A DNA stretch of 32,054 bases from Avimuribaculum sp964395975 (GTDB taxonomy: Bacteria; Bacteroidota; Bacteroidia; Bacteroidales; Muribaculaceae): positions 1 to 32,054 of the forward strand of contig CAYNBZ010000023.1 in the NCBI GenBank assembly GCA_964395975.1. The letters are read 5' to 3'. Position numbers and translations under genes: made by a program. The notes below the pieces were generated by a model that worked only from the letters and a program-made list of their open reading frames with translations, was not told where the DNA came from and ran no database searches. This document shows positions 17,124-26,303 of the stretch, piece by piece. Numbering within the stretch: the stretch's first letter is position 1; the number at the start of each line of letters is the position of its first letter.

Positions 17124-18050
17124 TTACTTTTTTGAAACCTCTTTTATCTTATTGAGCCGTGTACCATCGGTCGGATACAGAGGATAAAGCAATTCATATA
17201 CTTTATTCTTCTCGGTAGTTCCTGCCTTTGAATATATGTTCACAAGTTCATCAAGTTTTGCATCTCTGAACATTGACAGGCACACACTCATAGGAGCCAC
17301 ATCATACACTTTTTTTAATTCTTCGATGCATGATGTCACAGTTGCCCGTCCCTTGTCCACACTTACAGCCATTTGGTCAAGTCCAAGGCGGTGATAATTA
17401 TAAAGTATGCTGCGTATTCCACGAGTGGCATTATTGGTATATGCGCTCAACACCGCACTGCGGTTTTTATTATTCTCAAAAGCTTTCCACCCCGACTCGC
17501 CCGAACTCTGTGCCAGTCTTACTACATTGGCAGCCATTTCGTAATACGGAGTCCCGCCTTCGAGCGAGAATGTATCGAAGTCCATCGCGATTATCATAAA
17601 ACAATAGAAATTAATAATCGCAGTCAGATTACTTTCCATCGATAATTCAGAATATACCAACGGCTCATTCTCAACATACGTAAACTCAATATCTGTATCT
17701 TTGAAGTTCAGAATAGTGGTCGTGTAGGAACTATTGTAAACCGGTCGCATAGACTGCACCTGAAGGTCACCGCTGAATGTGTCATCGCTATAACTTTTTA
17801 TAGTAAAATACATACGGCATTCAATCTTTTCATTGACCGCAAACTGCGCATTAGTCCATTTATTGGTATTGACATACTCGGATATTGCCTGCTTGAGCGT
17901 TTCAAACACTTCTTTCGACGAACTTTCTATCTGGTCGGCGTTTACCTCTACCGTGCAATTCAGCTCTTGGGCATTAACGGCAACAGAAGCCGAAAGAAAT
18001 GCTGCCAAAATAATGCGAAATATCCATAACCTTAACATAATAGGCATCAT
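17124..18050 (-). CDS. DUF4835 family exported protein
   Basis: The 308-residue protein has a signal peptide (M-M-P-I-M-L-R-L-W-I-F-R-I-I-L-A-A-F-L-S-A-S-V-A-V-N-A, then Q-E-L-N-C). The mature start, then F-E-T-L-K-Q-A-I-S-E-Y-V-N-T-N-K-W and RPVYNSSYTTTILNFKD, are typical of the Bacteroidetes-specific DUF4835 family. The function is unknown. The start codon overlaps the coaBC stop (TGATG). Its fixed place between coaBC and recN across the phylum supports the assignment. Confidence 0.85.
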   Translation of the reverse strand: MMPIMLRLWIFRIILAAFLSASVAVNAQELNCTVEVNADQIESSSKEVFETLKQAISEYVNTNKWTNAQFAVNEKIECRMYFTIKSYSDDTFSGDLQVQSMRPVYNSSYTTTILNFKDTDIEFTYVENEPLVYSELSMESNLTAIINFYCFMIIAMDFDTFSLEGGTPYYEMAANVVRLAQSSGESGWKAFENNKNRSAVLSAYTNNATRGIRSILYNYHRLGLDQMAVSVDKGRATVTSCIEELKKVYDVAPMSVCLSMFRDAKLDELVNIYSKAGTTEKNKVYELLYPLYPTDGTRLNKIKEVSKK

Positions 18051-19258
18051 CAAAATTTACCTGCTAAAACATCTATAATATCACGAGCCACAAGTTTCTT
18101 ATCCTTCATGTCGTATTTACGTACCGTACCGTCTGCATCGATAATAGTCACTTTGTTGGTGTCGGTCTTGAATCCTGCTCCCGGTTCATTCAATGAATTC
18201 AGCACGATAAAATCAAGGTGCTTTCGCTGCAATTTTTCCAAAGCATTTGCCATTTCGTTATCGGTTTCAAGGGCAAATCCCACAAGTCGCTGTCCATCAC
18301 GCTTCATCGCACCAAGAGTGGCTGCAATATCGGGATTCTTCTTCAACTTTATAACAGGCAGTTCATCGTGTTCTCGTTTAATCTTATGTTCCGACCGGTT
18401 TTCAACCGTATAATCGGCCACCGCCGCACACATGATGGCGGCATCGCATCCGGGAAACACGCTCACCGATGCATCGAGCATCTCACGAGCCGACTCTACG
18501 TCTATAACCTTAACGTTAGGATGCTTGGCATGCAAAGCCACAGGACCGCTTATAAGCATAACTTCAGCTCCACGACGCGCACATTCTTCTGCAATGGCAT
18601 ATCCCATTTTACCCGAAGAATAATTGCCGATAAACCTCACAGGATCAATTCGTTCATACGTAGGACCAGCTGTCACCATTACATGCCGTCCGGCAAGGTC
18701 TTGCAAACCGGCAAAATAAGTTTCGACATATTTCAGTATATTTTCCGGCTCTTCCATGCGTCCTTTACCAACCAAGTGGCTTGCAAGTTCTCCCGATGTC
18801 GGCTCTATCACGTAATTGCCATATTCTTGCAGCAACCGCAAATTACGCAGTGTCGTTGGATGCGCAAACATATCAAGATCCATCGCCGGAGCGACAAACA
18901 CCGGCGCCTTGGCCGACAAGTAGGTAGTTACAAGCATATTGTCGGCTATGCCGTTGGCCATTTTACCTATTGTTGAAGCTGTAGCCGGAGCAATGACCAT
19001 AGCATCAGCCCATAAGCCAAGATCAACATGGCTGTTCCAACTCCCCGTATTGGCCGTGAAAAATTCGCTAATCACAGGCTTCCCGCTCAAAGCCGACAAC
19101 GTAACCGGTGTAATGAATTCTTTCCCTGCCGGAGTCACGACAACTTGCACTTCGGCTCCTGCTTTGACGAAAAGCCTAAGCAAATACGCCGACTTATATG
19201 CGGCAATACCGCCACAAATGCCCAATATGATATGTTTTCCGCTTAAAATGCCACTCAT
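18050..19258 (-). CDS. coaBC: Phosphopantothenoylcysteine synthetase/decarboxylase
   Basis: The 402-residue bifunctional protein makes 4'-phosphopantetheine from phosphopantothenate. The N-terminal flavoprotein decarboxylase (CoaC) shows GICGGIAAYKS, the catalytic H77 in NSHVDLGLWAD and PAMDLDMF. The GKGRMEEP segment follows; the cysteine found before it in E. coli is not in the same place. The C-terminal CoaB domain begins VTAGPTYERIDPVRFIGNYS and contains the N-K synthetase region LKKNPDIA. It overlaps the exonuclease gene upstream by 4 bp (ATGA) and DUF4835 downstream by 1 bp. Confidence 0.93.
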   Translation of the reverse strand: MSGILSGKHIILGICGGIAAYKSAYLLRLFVKAGAEVQVVVTPAGKEFITPVTLSALSGKPVISEFFTANTGSWNSHVDLGLWADAMVIAPATASTIGKMANGIADNMLVTTYLSAKAPVFVAPAMDLDMFAHPTTLRNLRLLQEYGNYVIEPTSGELASHLVGKGRMEEPENILKYVETYFAGLQDLAGRHVMVTAGPTYERIDPVRFIGNYSSGKMGYAIAEECARRGAEVMLISGPVALHAKHPNVKVIDVESAREMLDASVSVFPGCDAAIMCAAVADYTVENRSEHKIKREHDELPVIKLKKNPDIAATLGAMKRDGQRLVGFALETDNEMANALEKLQRKHLDFIVLNSLNEPGAGFKTDTNKVTIIDADGTVRKYDMKDKKLVARDIIDVLAGKF

Positions 19259-20019
19259 GTTTTGGATCGCAATTTTATAGCTGTGACCACATTTTTTGTA
19301 TTTTGCGGAAAATCACCCTGCATGATCCACCCGTAGTACCCAATATCATCCTTAAACACTTCCTCGACAGGCCTACCTTTGTATTTACCGAAATTGAACA
19401 CCTCCACATCATTGTCGTTGTAAACTATACGGCCTGCATAGTCAACATTGCGCGTCTGAGAAGAAAATTTCGATAAGGAATCGACATCATTTTCAAGTGT
19501 AGGATACATATCAAGTTGCGCTTTCAGCACCTCGTATGTGGCTCGAGTATCGGCGCAAGCCGAATGTGCATCATCCAAACTCTTGTGACAATAGAATTGA
19601 TAAGCAGCCGCTAGAGTCCGTTGTTCCATTTTATGGAAAATAGTTTGCACGTCGATAAATTTTCTTTTGGAAAAATTTATGCTTACTCCCGCATTCAGGA
19701 ACTCTTCAACAAGAATAGGAACATCAAAGCGATTACTGTTAAATCCGGCTATGTCACATCCTTCAAACACCCTTTCAAGCGTCTTTGCCACCTGTTTGAA
19801 TGTCGGACAATCCTTTACATCCTCATCGGTTATGTGATGCACCTCAGTCGATGCAGCCGGAATAGGGAAACCCGGATTTATCCTCATCGTCTTGCATTCT
19901 TCCGTTCCATCAGGGAATACCTTTATGTAAGATATTTCAACGATTTTGTCTTTAGTAACATTAAGCCCCGTGGTTTCGACATCGAAGAATATCAAAGGAT
20001 TCTTTAAATTGAGTTCCAT
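19255..20019 (-). CDS. DnaQ-like 3'-5' exonuclease
   Basis: The 254-residue protein has the DEDDh exonuclease motifs: FFDVETTGLN with D13 and E15, NSNRFDVPIL in Exo II, and DAHSACADTRAT with the late His and Asp in Exo III. The C-terminal part contains NFGKYKGRPVEEV and YYGWIMQGDFP, as in Bacteroidetes epsilon-like proteins. It probably proofreads for, or acts alongside, the replicative polymerase. Its location directly after dnaN supports this. It ends in an ATGA overlap with coaBC. Confidence 0.88.
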   Translation of the reverse strand: MELNLKNPLIFFDVETTGLNVTKDKIVEISYIKVFPDGTEECKTMRINPGFPIPAASTEVHHITDEDVKDCPTFKQVAKTLERVFEGCDIAGFNSNRFDVPILVEEFLNAGVSINFSKRKFIDVQTIFHKMEQRTLAAAYQFYCHKSLDDAHSACADTRATYEVLKAQLDMYPTLENDVDSLSKFSSQTRNVDYAGRIVYNDNDVEVFNFGKYKGRPVEEVFKDDIGYYGWIMQGDFPQNTKNVVTAIKLRSKT

Positions 20020-20026
20020 GGCACAT

Positions 20027-21139
20027 CTACAACATCATAGGCATAAGCAACATCAGCAAGTCCTCACCCTCAGGTTGAGAATCGGGTAAGAATATCCCCG
20101 CACGCGTCGGGTCGAGAAGCTTTATTACTACAATATCGCTGTTTATGTTTGACAAAATTTCTATGAGTTTCTCATCATTAAAACCTATCGACATTTCTTC
20201 GCCTTGATAATCACACAATACAGTTTCTTCGGCTTTTTTCATGAAATCGAGGTTCTCAGCCGTCAATTTCAATTGATTCTCGCCTATGTCGAACTTAACC
20301 ATACCACCAGCACTTGAAAATACCGATACACGCTTAACGGCATTAAGTAATGATATACGGTCAACCGAAATCACAAATGGATTGTTTTGCGGTATGACAG
20401 AATTATAATTAGGATATTTACCGTTGATGAAGCGACAAGTGAGCATGAAATTTTCCACTTCGAATGTCGCACTCTTGGTGTCGAAAGTTATCTTTACATC
20501 ACCATCACTTTTCCCTATTATGTTGTTTAATATGGATGCAGGCTTGGATGGCAATATAAACGATGAAGTGATACCCGGCTTCAGACGGGTGTTTTCATAA
20601 CGCACGAGTTTATGGGTATCAGATGCCACAAACGTAATGTTGTCATCTTTTATATCCCAATATATACCCATCATGATGCGGCGCATTTCTTCGGCACCCA
20701 CTGCAAACAGGGTATAATCGATACTTTGACGTAGTTCTTTTACCGGCATCACTATCGACTCGACAGTCTCGCCCATAGGCTCTTTTTGCGGGAATTCATT
20801 GCCATCTATACCCGAAAAATCAAAATGTCCGTTTTGATATACAAGTTCTATGGCAAAATTATTGTCAATAGAGAAATCGAGAGGCTGGTCGGGTATTTCT
20901 TTTAACAAATCGAGCAAACTCTTCACATTTACAGCAAATTTACCCTCACCCTCGGCAAAATTCACTTCTACCGTCGTCGTGAGAATGGTTTCTTGGTCGC
21001 TACCAGTTATCACCAACTTATCTCCTTCAAGACAAAACAAGAAATTATCAAGTATCGAAATCGTATTTTTCGTATTAACCACTTTGCTCACTGCCGACAA
21101 GTGTGACAGTAACAATTTACTTGAAATGCTGAATTTCAT
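20027..21139 (-). CDS. dnaN: DNA polymerase III beta subunit (sliding clamp)
   Basis: The 370-residue protein has the three-domain clamp layout. It starts MKFSISSKLLLSHLSAVSKV and includes TISILDNFLF, VASDTHKLVRYEN and FINGKYPNYNSVIP. The start at 21139 was preferred because the 16 residues of a longer frame do not belong to the family. The C-terminus is L-L-M-P-M-M-L, then TAG. An essential replication gene ending in amber, with the next gene 8 bp away, argues that the host does not efficiently read TAG as an amino acid. Confidence 0.93.
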   Translation of the reverse strand: MKFSISSKLLLSHLSAVSKVVNTKNTISILDNFLFCLEGDKLVITGSDQETILTTTVEVNFAEGEGKFAVNVKSLLDLLKEIPDQPLDFSIDNNFAIELVYQNGHFDFSGIDGNEFPQKEPMGETVESIVMPVKELRQSIDYTLFAVGAEEMRRIMMGIYWDIKDDNITFVASDTHKLVRYENTRLKPGITSSFILPSKPASILNNIIGKSDGDVKITFDTKSATFEVENFMLTCRFINGKYPNYNSVIPQNNPFVISVDRISLLNAVKRVSVFSSAGGMVKFDIGENQLKLTAENLDFMKKAEETVLCDYQGEEMSIGFNDEKLIEILSNINSDIVVIKLLDPTRAGIFLPDSQPEGEDLLMLLMPMML

Positions 21140-21213
21140 ATATCTAAAGTTTTTGTTATTTCTAAGAAATGTCCCACAAAAGTGCAATCACACTTTGTTA
21201 CTTTTACAATCTA

Positions 21214-21221
21214 CAAATATA
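21214..21221 (-). promoter_or_regulatory. -7 element of the dnaN promoter
   Basis: The minus strand reads TATATTTG (TAnnTTTG), about 75 bp before the dnaN start. No TTTG -33 box at the usual distance. Confidence 0.5.
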
Positions 21222-21302
21222 AGAGTTTTTTCCCGATTACGGCAATCGGCACAAAACAAATTCATATAAATTCACGCAGGCACTGCCATTCAATTTTTTC
21301 TC

Positions 21303-21605
21303 CTATATCGGCATTGTTAAAATTGCCTTTGTGATAGGAATTATTATCGCCAGCACGAAAAGTATTCCGATTACGAATGATATTATCGACAAGACTTTCA
21401 ATGCCTTTGTGGTTTTATATCTGTAAATATACAGATACAACATGACGGCTGAAAACATGAACGACAATATCGCCATCGGCTCAAATATTACAAACAAGAC
21501 AACGTTGACACAACCGTATGACAAGCCTGTTATGTGGGATAGATGTTCCATGATATAGATACATACGTTACATATATCATCCCAGGCATTTATTGGTTCA
21601 ATCAT
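21303..21605 (-). CDS. Small two-to-three-helix membrane protein, paralogue of 31128-31481
   Basis: The 100-residue protein shares MEHLSHITGLSY and a following L-F-V-I motif with the island protein at 31128 (MKHLSNVTGLSY), then has two or three hydrophobic helices. Like its paralogue it lies just after the partner gene, here a decayed copy of the 30389 gene, with a 14-bp gap. It may be an orphan immunity-like or holin-like partner; neither is proven. The stop is TAG (21303-21305). If TAG were read through, as in the island, the frame would run 24 codons to TAA. The frame itself looks intact even though its partner is broken. Confidence 0.6.
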   Translation of the reverse strand: MIEPINAWDDICNVCIYIMEHLSHITGLSYGCVNVVLFVIFEPMAILSFMFSAVMLYLYIYRYKTTKALKVLSIISFVIGILFVLAIIIPITKAILTMPI

Positions 21606-21619
21606 ATTACTTTCTTCTT

Positions 21620-22132
21620 TTACTTGTTATGTAAATTTTCATTATCTGGAGCTTTATCGGGTGTTCCGAAGTCGCTCATCATTCCTCGAATCCAGCCGTA
21701 TTTGGAATCTTTTCGGGGATGTATGTTGGAGAAGTCATAAGTATCTGTTGTTACTATATCATCATCGGTAGCATTTATCCAATAACTTCCCAATGATGTT
21801 TCTAATTGATAGAGATGTTTTGCAACTCTATCTGTCAAACCTCTATCTACGTTCACACCTCCGTAATTGTTAACATAATCCTTTCCATGCACAAGCACTC
21901 TTACTGTATCTCCGTTTGCAGTTCTTTCCCTCCAATCGGGTACTTTTTTATCAAGAGTGGCAACGTTTACGGAATCTAACGTGTTCAAAAAAGCATTTGA
22001 AAAATCGGATTCTGTCTTAACAGGAGAAGTAGGTTCAATTTCGAGCTTTTTTGAATAGGAACAACAGCATTTCTTCTGACTAAATCTTCTGCTGCAAGAA
22101 GAGCTGGTTGAGCATATCTTCGGGCAAGTATG
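21620..22132 (-). pseudogene. Decayed, 5'-truncated paralogue of the amber-recoded gene at 30389
   Basis: From the end of the dipeptidase gene the minus strand encodes ILARRYAQPALLAAEDLVRR, then N-A-V-V-P-I-Q-K, matching residues about 70-97 of the 30389 protein (V-T-R-R-F-A-V-P-A-T-Q-A, then V-I-V-P-L-amber-K). The frame shifts by one base at a run of six A. It then continues TSPVKTESDFSNAFLNTLDS and on to TAA at 21620, about 60% identical over the last 116 residues (70 by hand count). The N-terminal peptidoglycan-binding domain is missing. The CAA codon here (Q) aligns with TAG 30677-30679 in the island copy, direct evidence that TAG stands for glutamine there. The last 122 codons alone could still be read from an internal ATG. 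Confidence 0.8.
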
Positions 22133-23794
22133 TTATTCTTCCGGCTGAACGACCTTTAGCCTGTCGCCCGAAGAGCGCACTACCGAGCGATAATAATCGG
22201 GAGTATAGCCGGGAAACGAAGGCTGTTCCGGCATTCCATCGCTATTACGGAGGAATTTGCCGTCTTTTTCTTTTTTGATATTGCCATCAAGGTATTTTAC
22301 AAACAAATATTCACCCAATTGCTTGTAGCGCAAGGTCGCATATTCGGCTGCTTGTATGGAATAGTTGTTGAGCATTTCGATGGCTTGCAAGGGCGATTCT
22401 TCATACATTTCGAGTGCTTTTTTCTCAAGTTCCGGTTGAGTTGTTTCATATCCGTTTTCGAGCATGTCACGCACTGCAAATATGTCGCCTATCATAAGTG
22501 AATATCGGTTATAGGCTTGATTTGCTACCCAGTTGTTGACCCAAAACGACGATTCCCAGCTCAAAGTGTACAAGTCGGCTGTTGCGACATCATAACTGTG
22601 TGGCACCGAGGTCATCGAACAGTACATGGGTACGAATACGGCAGTATTTGCATCATCTACCCCAAACCAGTGGACACCGCCAATCGCATCGGGCAGCCAC
22701 GAACGCATTTGTGACACAAAGACGAAACCGGTCTGTTGCGTGGCCGTAGCGCGCTCTTGCGAATATTCCACCCCATCGACGGTGAAGTCCATCGGACGGT
22801 AACGATATGGAACACCCCACCATTCGGTGGCACCGGCATCAACTGTCATATCGAACGGTGTGCCTTCAAAGTGGTCACGCATCATGGCTTGCATGTCGCG
22901 AACCGATAACTTTCGTTCTGGTTTGATATACAGAGGCATGATTTCTGCCCCTTTTTTACCATTTATGTATGGCAAATAGCGATCCATCCCCGAGGTCCAA
23001 TGATTAAAAAAAGCCCATACACGGGCATCGCACCCGCGCAATGCACTAAAATCAATGACAGCATAAGCGAGAGCAAAATCAAACTCTTCATCCTTACCCG
23101 AGAAATATCCTTTCTTACGGGCAAATGAAATCACATCATCAGAGTAGATGCAATTTTCATTATCGTTTAGCGGGAAATGGCGTATGCGCGGATTGTTGGC
23201 ATGTCCGGCAATACAGTCGTCGGGAATACGCACTGCCACCCACACAGCACCCTTTTCATCTACCCCCTTGCCTACAAGATCCATAATCCATACTTCGTTA
23301 GGGTCGGCGATTGAAAACGATTCCCCAGAGCTATAGTAGCCATATTCTTGAACAAGTTGTGTCATGGTACTTATTGCCTCGCGGGCGGTCTTGCAACGTT
23401 GCAAAGCGATATACATAAGGCTGCCATAGTCAATTATGCCGGTTGTATCGACAAGTTCGGGCCGACCGCCCCAAGTCGATTCGGCAATGGTGAGTTGATG
23501 CTCGTTCATGTTGCCTATCACCGAATATGTGTGGCTTGCTTCGGGTATATAGCCAAGGTGCTTGTTAGTATCCCATTCACGCACTTCTCGCATGGCTCCC
23601 TCCGGATGGTCGGCAGCAGGCAGATGCTGCAAGTAGCCGTAAAGCGTGTGGCTGTCGGCAGCATAGGTTACTAAAGTTGAGCCATCAACGGTAGCATTTT
23701 TCCCTGCTACAAAATTGGTACAGGCTTCACTGTTGAAGCCAATGGCAATAGCCGTAGCCATTGCAAGAGAGCATTTTATAAAGCTATTGTTCAT
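22133..23794 (-). CDS. C69-family dipeptidase (Ntn hydrolase)
   Basis: The 553-residue protein has a signal peptide ending before C25. That cysteine, in EACTNFVAGKNATVDGSTLV, is the N-terminal nucleophile expected in peptidase family C69/U34. Family hallmarks follow: NEHQLTIAESTWGGR, GSLMYIALQRCKTAREAI and FSIADPNEVWIMDLVG. Such dipeptidases act in the periplasm or outside the cell after maturation exposes the cysteine. The start overlaps the transferase gene upstream by 11 bp. Its 3' end abuts the decayed island-type gene with no spacer, which marks a junction. Confidence 0.88.
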   Translation of the reverse strand: MNNSFIKCSLAMATAIAIGFNSEACTNFVAGKNATVDGSTLVTYAADSHTLYGYLQHLPAADHPEGAMREVREWDTNKHLGYIPEASHTYSVIGNMNEHQLTIAESTWGGRPELVDTTGIIDYGSLMYIALQRCKTAREAISTMTQLVQEYGYYSSGESFSIADPNEVWIMDLVGKGVDEKGAVWVAVRIPDDCIAGHANNPRIRHFPLNDNENCIYSDDVISFARKKGYFSGKDEEFDFALAYAVIDFSALRGCDARVWAFFNHWTSGMDRYLPYINGKKGAEIMPLYIKPERKLSVRDMQAMMRDHFEGTPFDMTVDAGATEWWGVPYRYRPMDFTVDGVEYSQERATATQQTGFVFVSQMRSWLPDAIGGVHWFGVDDANTAVFVPMYCSMTSVPHSYDVATADLYTLSWESSFWVNNWVANQAYNRYSLMIGDIFAVRDMLENGYETTQPELEKKALEMYEESPLQAIEMLNNYSIQAAEYATLRYKQLGEYLFVKYLDGNIKKEKDGKFLRNSDGMPEQPSFPGYTPDYYRSVVRSSGDRLKVVQPEE

Positions 23795-24440
23795 ATAATT
23801 TTATGTATTTTGTTTCTACTGCAAGCGATATTACAGCCTTTTGCAACAAATATGTTGAAATCACTGTCAAGCTCTTGTCTGGCGCACACGAGGCATGAGC
23901 ATTGCGCATGAACAAATCATCCTGCATGGTGACAGCTTCGATAGCGTAGTTGTCGGTAAGGCTTGCACCTCCTTTGCCATCGAACAGCTTGTACAGAGCC
24001 TCCTTTGCCGTCCATGCAAGCAAGTTTGCATTTACATCATCGGCAGATATTGTGGCAAACTCGAAGTTGCTGAGGAAGCGATCCCTCACACGAAGCACGC
24101 GACTGTTCCATTGTTCTATGTCAATACCGATACTATGGTCGTAGTTGACTGCAATTCCAACCCATTCGTTGCTATGACTGACGCTTATGTGGCATTGAGT
24201 GCCAATGGTTGGTGCACCGGTCGGTGAATGTTGCAGTACAACCTTCGAGCCAAAGATATGACGCAAAAGTAGCAGTTCGACCAGTTTTTCCTTAAGCCGT
24301 TTTTCGCAACAGCCGGCATCACAAGGCAACGGCAAGCAAAGTTTGCGGCAATGCTCGATTAGTGTTGCCGTATTCTCGATAAGCTGCCACAGGTAAATGT
24401 GGGTGTCATCGGAAAAATGTATGCTGTCGTGTAATGGCAT
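23784..24440 (-). CDS. 4'-phosphopantetheinyl transferase superfamily protein
   Basis: The 218-residue protein has the Sfp/AcpT signatures. GIDIE at residues 105-109 gives the metal-binding Asp and Glu, and W-T-A-K-E-A at 143-148 supplies the second Glu and Lys. An S-V-S-H-S motif precedes them. These enzymes move phosphopantetheine from CoA to carrier proteins. ATG 24438-24440 was chosen; a longer TTG start adds four residues. The stop TAG lies inside the start of the dipeptidase gene. No polyketide or peptide synthase gene lies nearby, so the target carrier protein is unknown. Confidence 0.85.
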   Translation of the reverse strand: MPLHDSIHFSDDTHIYLWQLIENTATLIEHCRKLCLPLPCDAGCCEKRLKEKLVELLLLRHIFGSKVVLQHSPTGAPTIGTQCHISVSHSNEWVGIAVNYDHSIGIDIEQWNSRVLRVRDRFLSNFEFATISADDVNANLLAWTAKEALYKLFDGKGGASLTDNYAIEAVTMQDDLFMRNAHASCAPDKSLTVISTYLLQKAVISLAVETKYIKLYEQ

Positions 24441-24503
24441 TATTCCGCGCAAACTTAATCAAAATCTGCGAGATTTGTTAAGGGAAATGCACATATTTGT
24501 GCA

Positions 24504-24533
24504 TTATGAATTAAAATTGCATACTACTTTTAA
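24504..24533 (+). repeat. Left copy of the 30-bp direct repeat (candidate att site)
   Basis: TTATGAATTAAAA-T-TGCA-T-ACTACTTTTAA. It differs from the copy at 31834-31863 at two of 30 positions. A palindrome (AATGCACA TATT TGTGCATT, 24486-24505) touches its left end. Confidence 0.6.
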
Positions 24534-24567
24534 AGATCCGGCAATAAGTACACACATACAAATTCTC

Positions 24568-24598
24568 TTTGATTTCTCAAAATAAATCACTATATTTA
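24568..24598 (+). promoter_or_regulatory. Extended promoter copy 1
   Basis: TTTG (24568-24571) and TATATTTA (24591-24598) are 19 bp apart, the Bacteroidetes -33/-7 layout. The spacer ATTTCTCAAAATAAATCAC recurs almost unchanged in the copies at 26823, 30329 and 31491. It lies 56 bp before the ATG of the first recoded gene. The leader carries a small hairpin, GCACAA/TTGTGC at 24615-24629. Confidence 0.75.
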
Positions 24599-24654
24599 TG
24601 CCATGAAAAATTTGGCACAAAAATTGTGCATTTATTAACACAAAAACTAGAATT

Positions 24655-26298
24655 ATGAGCAAAGTAAAATTAACTTATGACAAAGATACTGGATAGTGGC
24701 TACGTAACGGAGAGCCTATCGACATAAGCAACTACGTCTACTACGACAGTGCACGAGGTGGCAAATACCGACTCAATGCCGATGGCACGGTGTCACCAGT
24801 TGAACAGCCCAATCCAGTTAGCGAACGGATACAGTAGATGCTCCAACAGCCGCAACACGCTGCAATGTACAATCGAGCAAATACTGTTATAGACGAAGGA
24901 GATACTCGTACATACTTTGACAGAATAGGGGACATAGTAGCCGAAACATGGCGGCCTGTTGCCGAAGCAACTTAGAACAAGCAAGACAACATATTGCCAA
25001 TCCGTTTGTTTAATGCAGCAGTCGGAACAGCGTTCAGTCCGCTTGGAGCAGCCATTAGTTATCTGCCCGAAGGAGTACAGAACACCCTTGCATACACTGA
25101 TCCTGCATTGTTGCCAAATCTGTTCAATTCGGAGTTATATACCAATCCAGATTGGCATTATTTGGAAAACAGAACAGCAGAGCCAGCAGGCGAAATCTTG
25201 ACCTTTATAACCAATGCTTCCGTACCTAAAGGGACAAAAGCCGCTGGAAAAGCTACAGGAAAAGCTGTCCAGAGTGGTGTCAAAGCCACAAAAGAAGCTG
25301 TAGACAGATATGCCGAAGGTGTTGCACGTAGAGCTGATGAGATTAAAGTAGGTGAACGAGCCAAAGAAGCTTATAAGGAATCAGCTAAAAATGTAGAAAC
25401 ATCCGAGATTTTTGATGGAACTTATCATCGAGATTAGCAACCATTGGCTAATGGTGAGATAGCTCCTGCTGCAGATTATCGTGTTGTAAGCGATATTTTT
25501 GATAAATAGGCAACTTGGGGTGCTGGACCATTGTTTCGAATAGATTATCCTGGAACTACTACGCTCGAAACTCACTATAATCCTATATTTATTTCTCTTG
25601 GAATGGGAAGATATGGAGTAGTTAAACCTACACCTCGCAGAATAAATCTTCCTGGATTACGGTCACTTAAACGTGACGTATAGCCAGGTACATTTACGAG
25701 TTCCGATGGATACGCATTCTCAATGCCGCAATTTCTTGCAGAACAGACACCTCAGTTTAAACGAGTTTATAAGTGGCTTGGTGACGTTAACAGTACTAAT
25801 CCGTTTGTACAATGGCTCTATAAGAATTATGCAAAAGTAGACACTGATGCTAAAACTGGCGTAAAAACTACTAGCGGCACTAAAAATGCTGAAGCAAGAG
25901 CAGCAGAATTAGGCAGAAAAAAGCCGTATGATTAGGTATCAGAGACGATGGATGATGTTTATGCATCATACCCTACGCAAACACCTGGCGAAAGCTTCTC
26001 TACCGATATTCTTATGATGGGCAAAGAGCAAATTGATAAAGGCATAGCAACAGCATATCCGTCTGTTAATAAATACATAGAAGGATTTAACGCTTACGGC
26101 AATAAATTTGATGATATAGCAAATTTATTCGGTGATGTAAAAATGGTTAATGGAGAACAGTTTGTCCTGTTTAAAGATATGACACCAGAGAATGTAGCTA
26201 AGTTCAACAAGATGTTCCCAGAAACACCGATATATGAAGCCGTGCCAGGTGATGCTGGTTCAAGAAGAATGGATTTACCAATTTATTTAAAACGTTAA
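24655..26298 (+). CDS. Amber-recoded large protein 1, unknown function
   Basis: With TAG read as an amino acid (probably Gln), one frame of 547 residues runs from ATGAGC to TAA. It contains seven in-frame TAG codons (24694, 24835, 24973, 25435, 25507, 25681, 25933) and no TAA or TGA. The first TAG is codon 14. The N-terminus (MSKVKLTYDKDTG, then W-L-R-N-G-E-P-I) looks like a small beta domain. Residues about 114-138 are hydrophobic and Ala/Gly-rich. Residues about 180-240 are Lys/Ala-rich with helical character (GTKAAGKATGKAVQSGVKAT). The C-terminal third has M-D-D-V-Y-A-S-Y-P-T and ends D-L-P-I-Y-L-K-R. I do not recognise a family. The promoter is shared with genes 2 and 3, and a small TAG-free gene follows 5 bp later. 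A phage-type virion or toxin protein would suit, as inference. Confidence 0.75.
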
Positions 26299-26303
26299 TT
26301 ATT

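Noticed and set aside
18218..18976. A 252-codon plus-strand frame within coaBC
   Set aside because: It is antisense to an intact, motif-complete CoaBC and is rich in His, Arg and Cys, as shadow frames of this genome are.
24504..24533. The 30-bp repeat as a XerCD dif-type site
   Set aside because: The two halves do not form the expected 11-bp inverted arms around a 6-bp centre.
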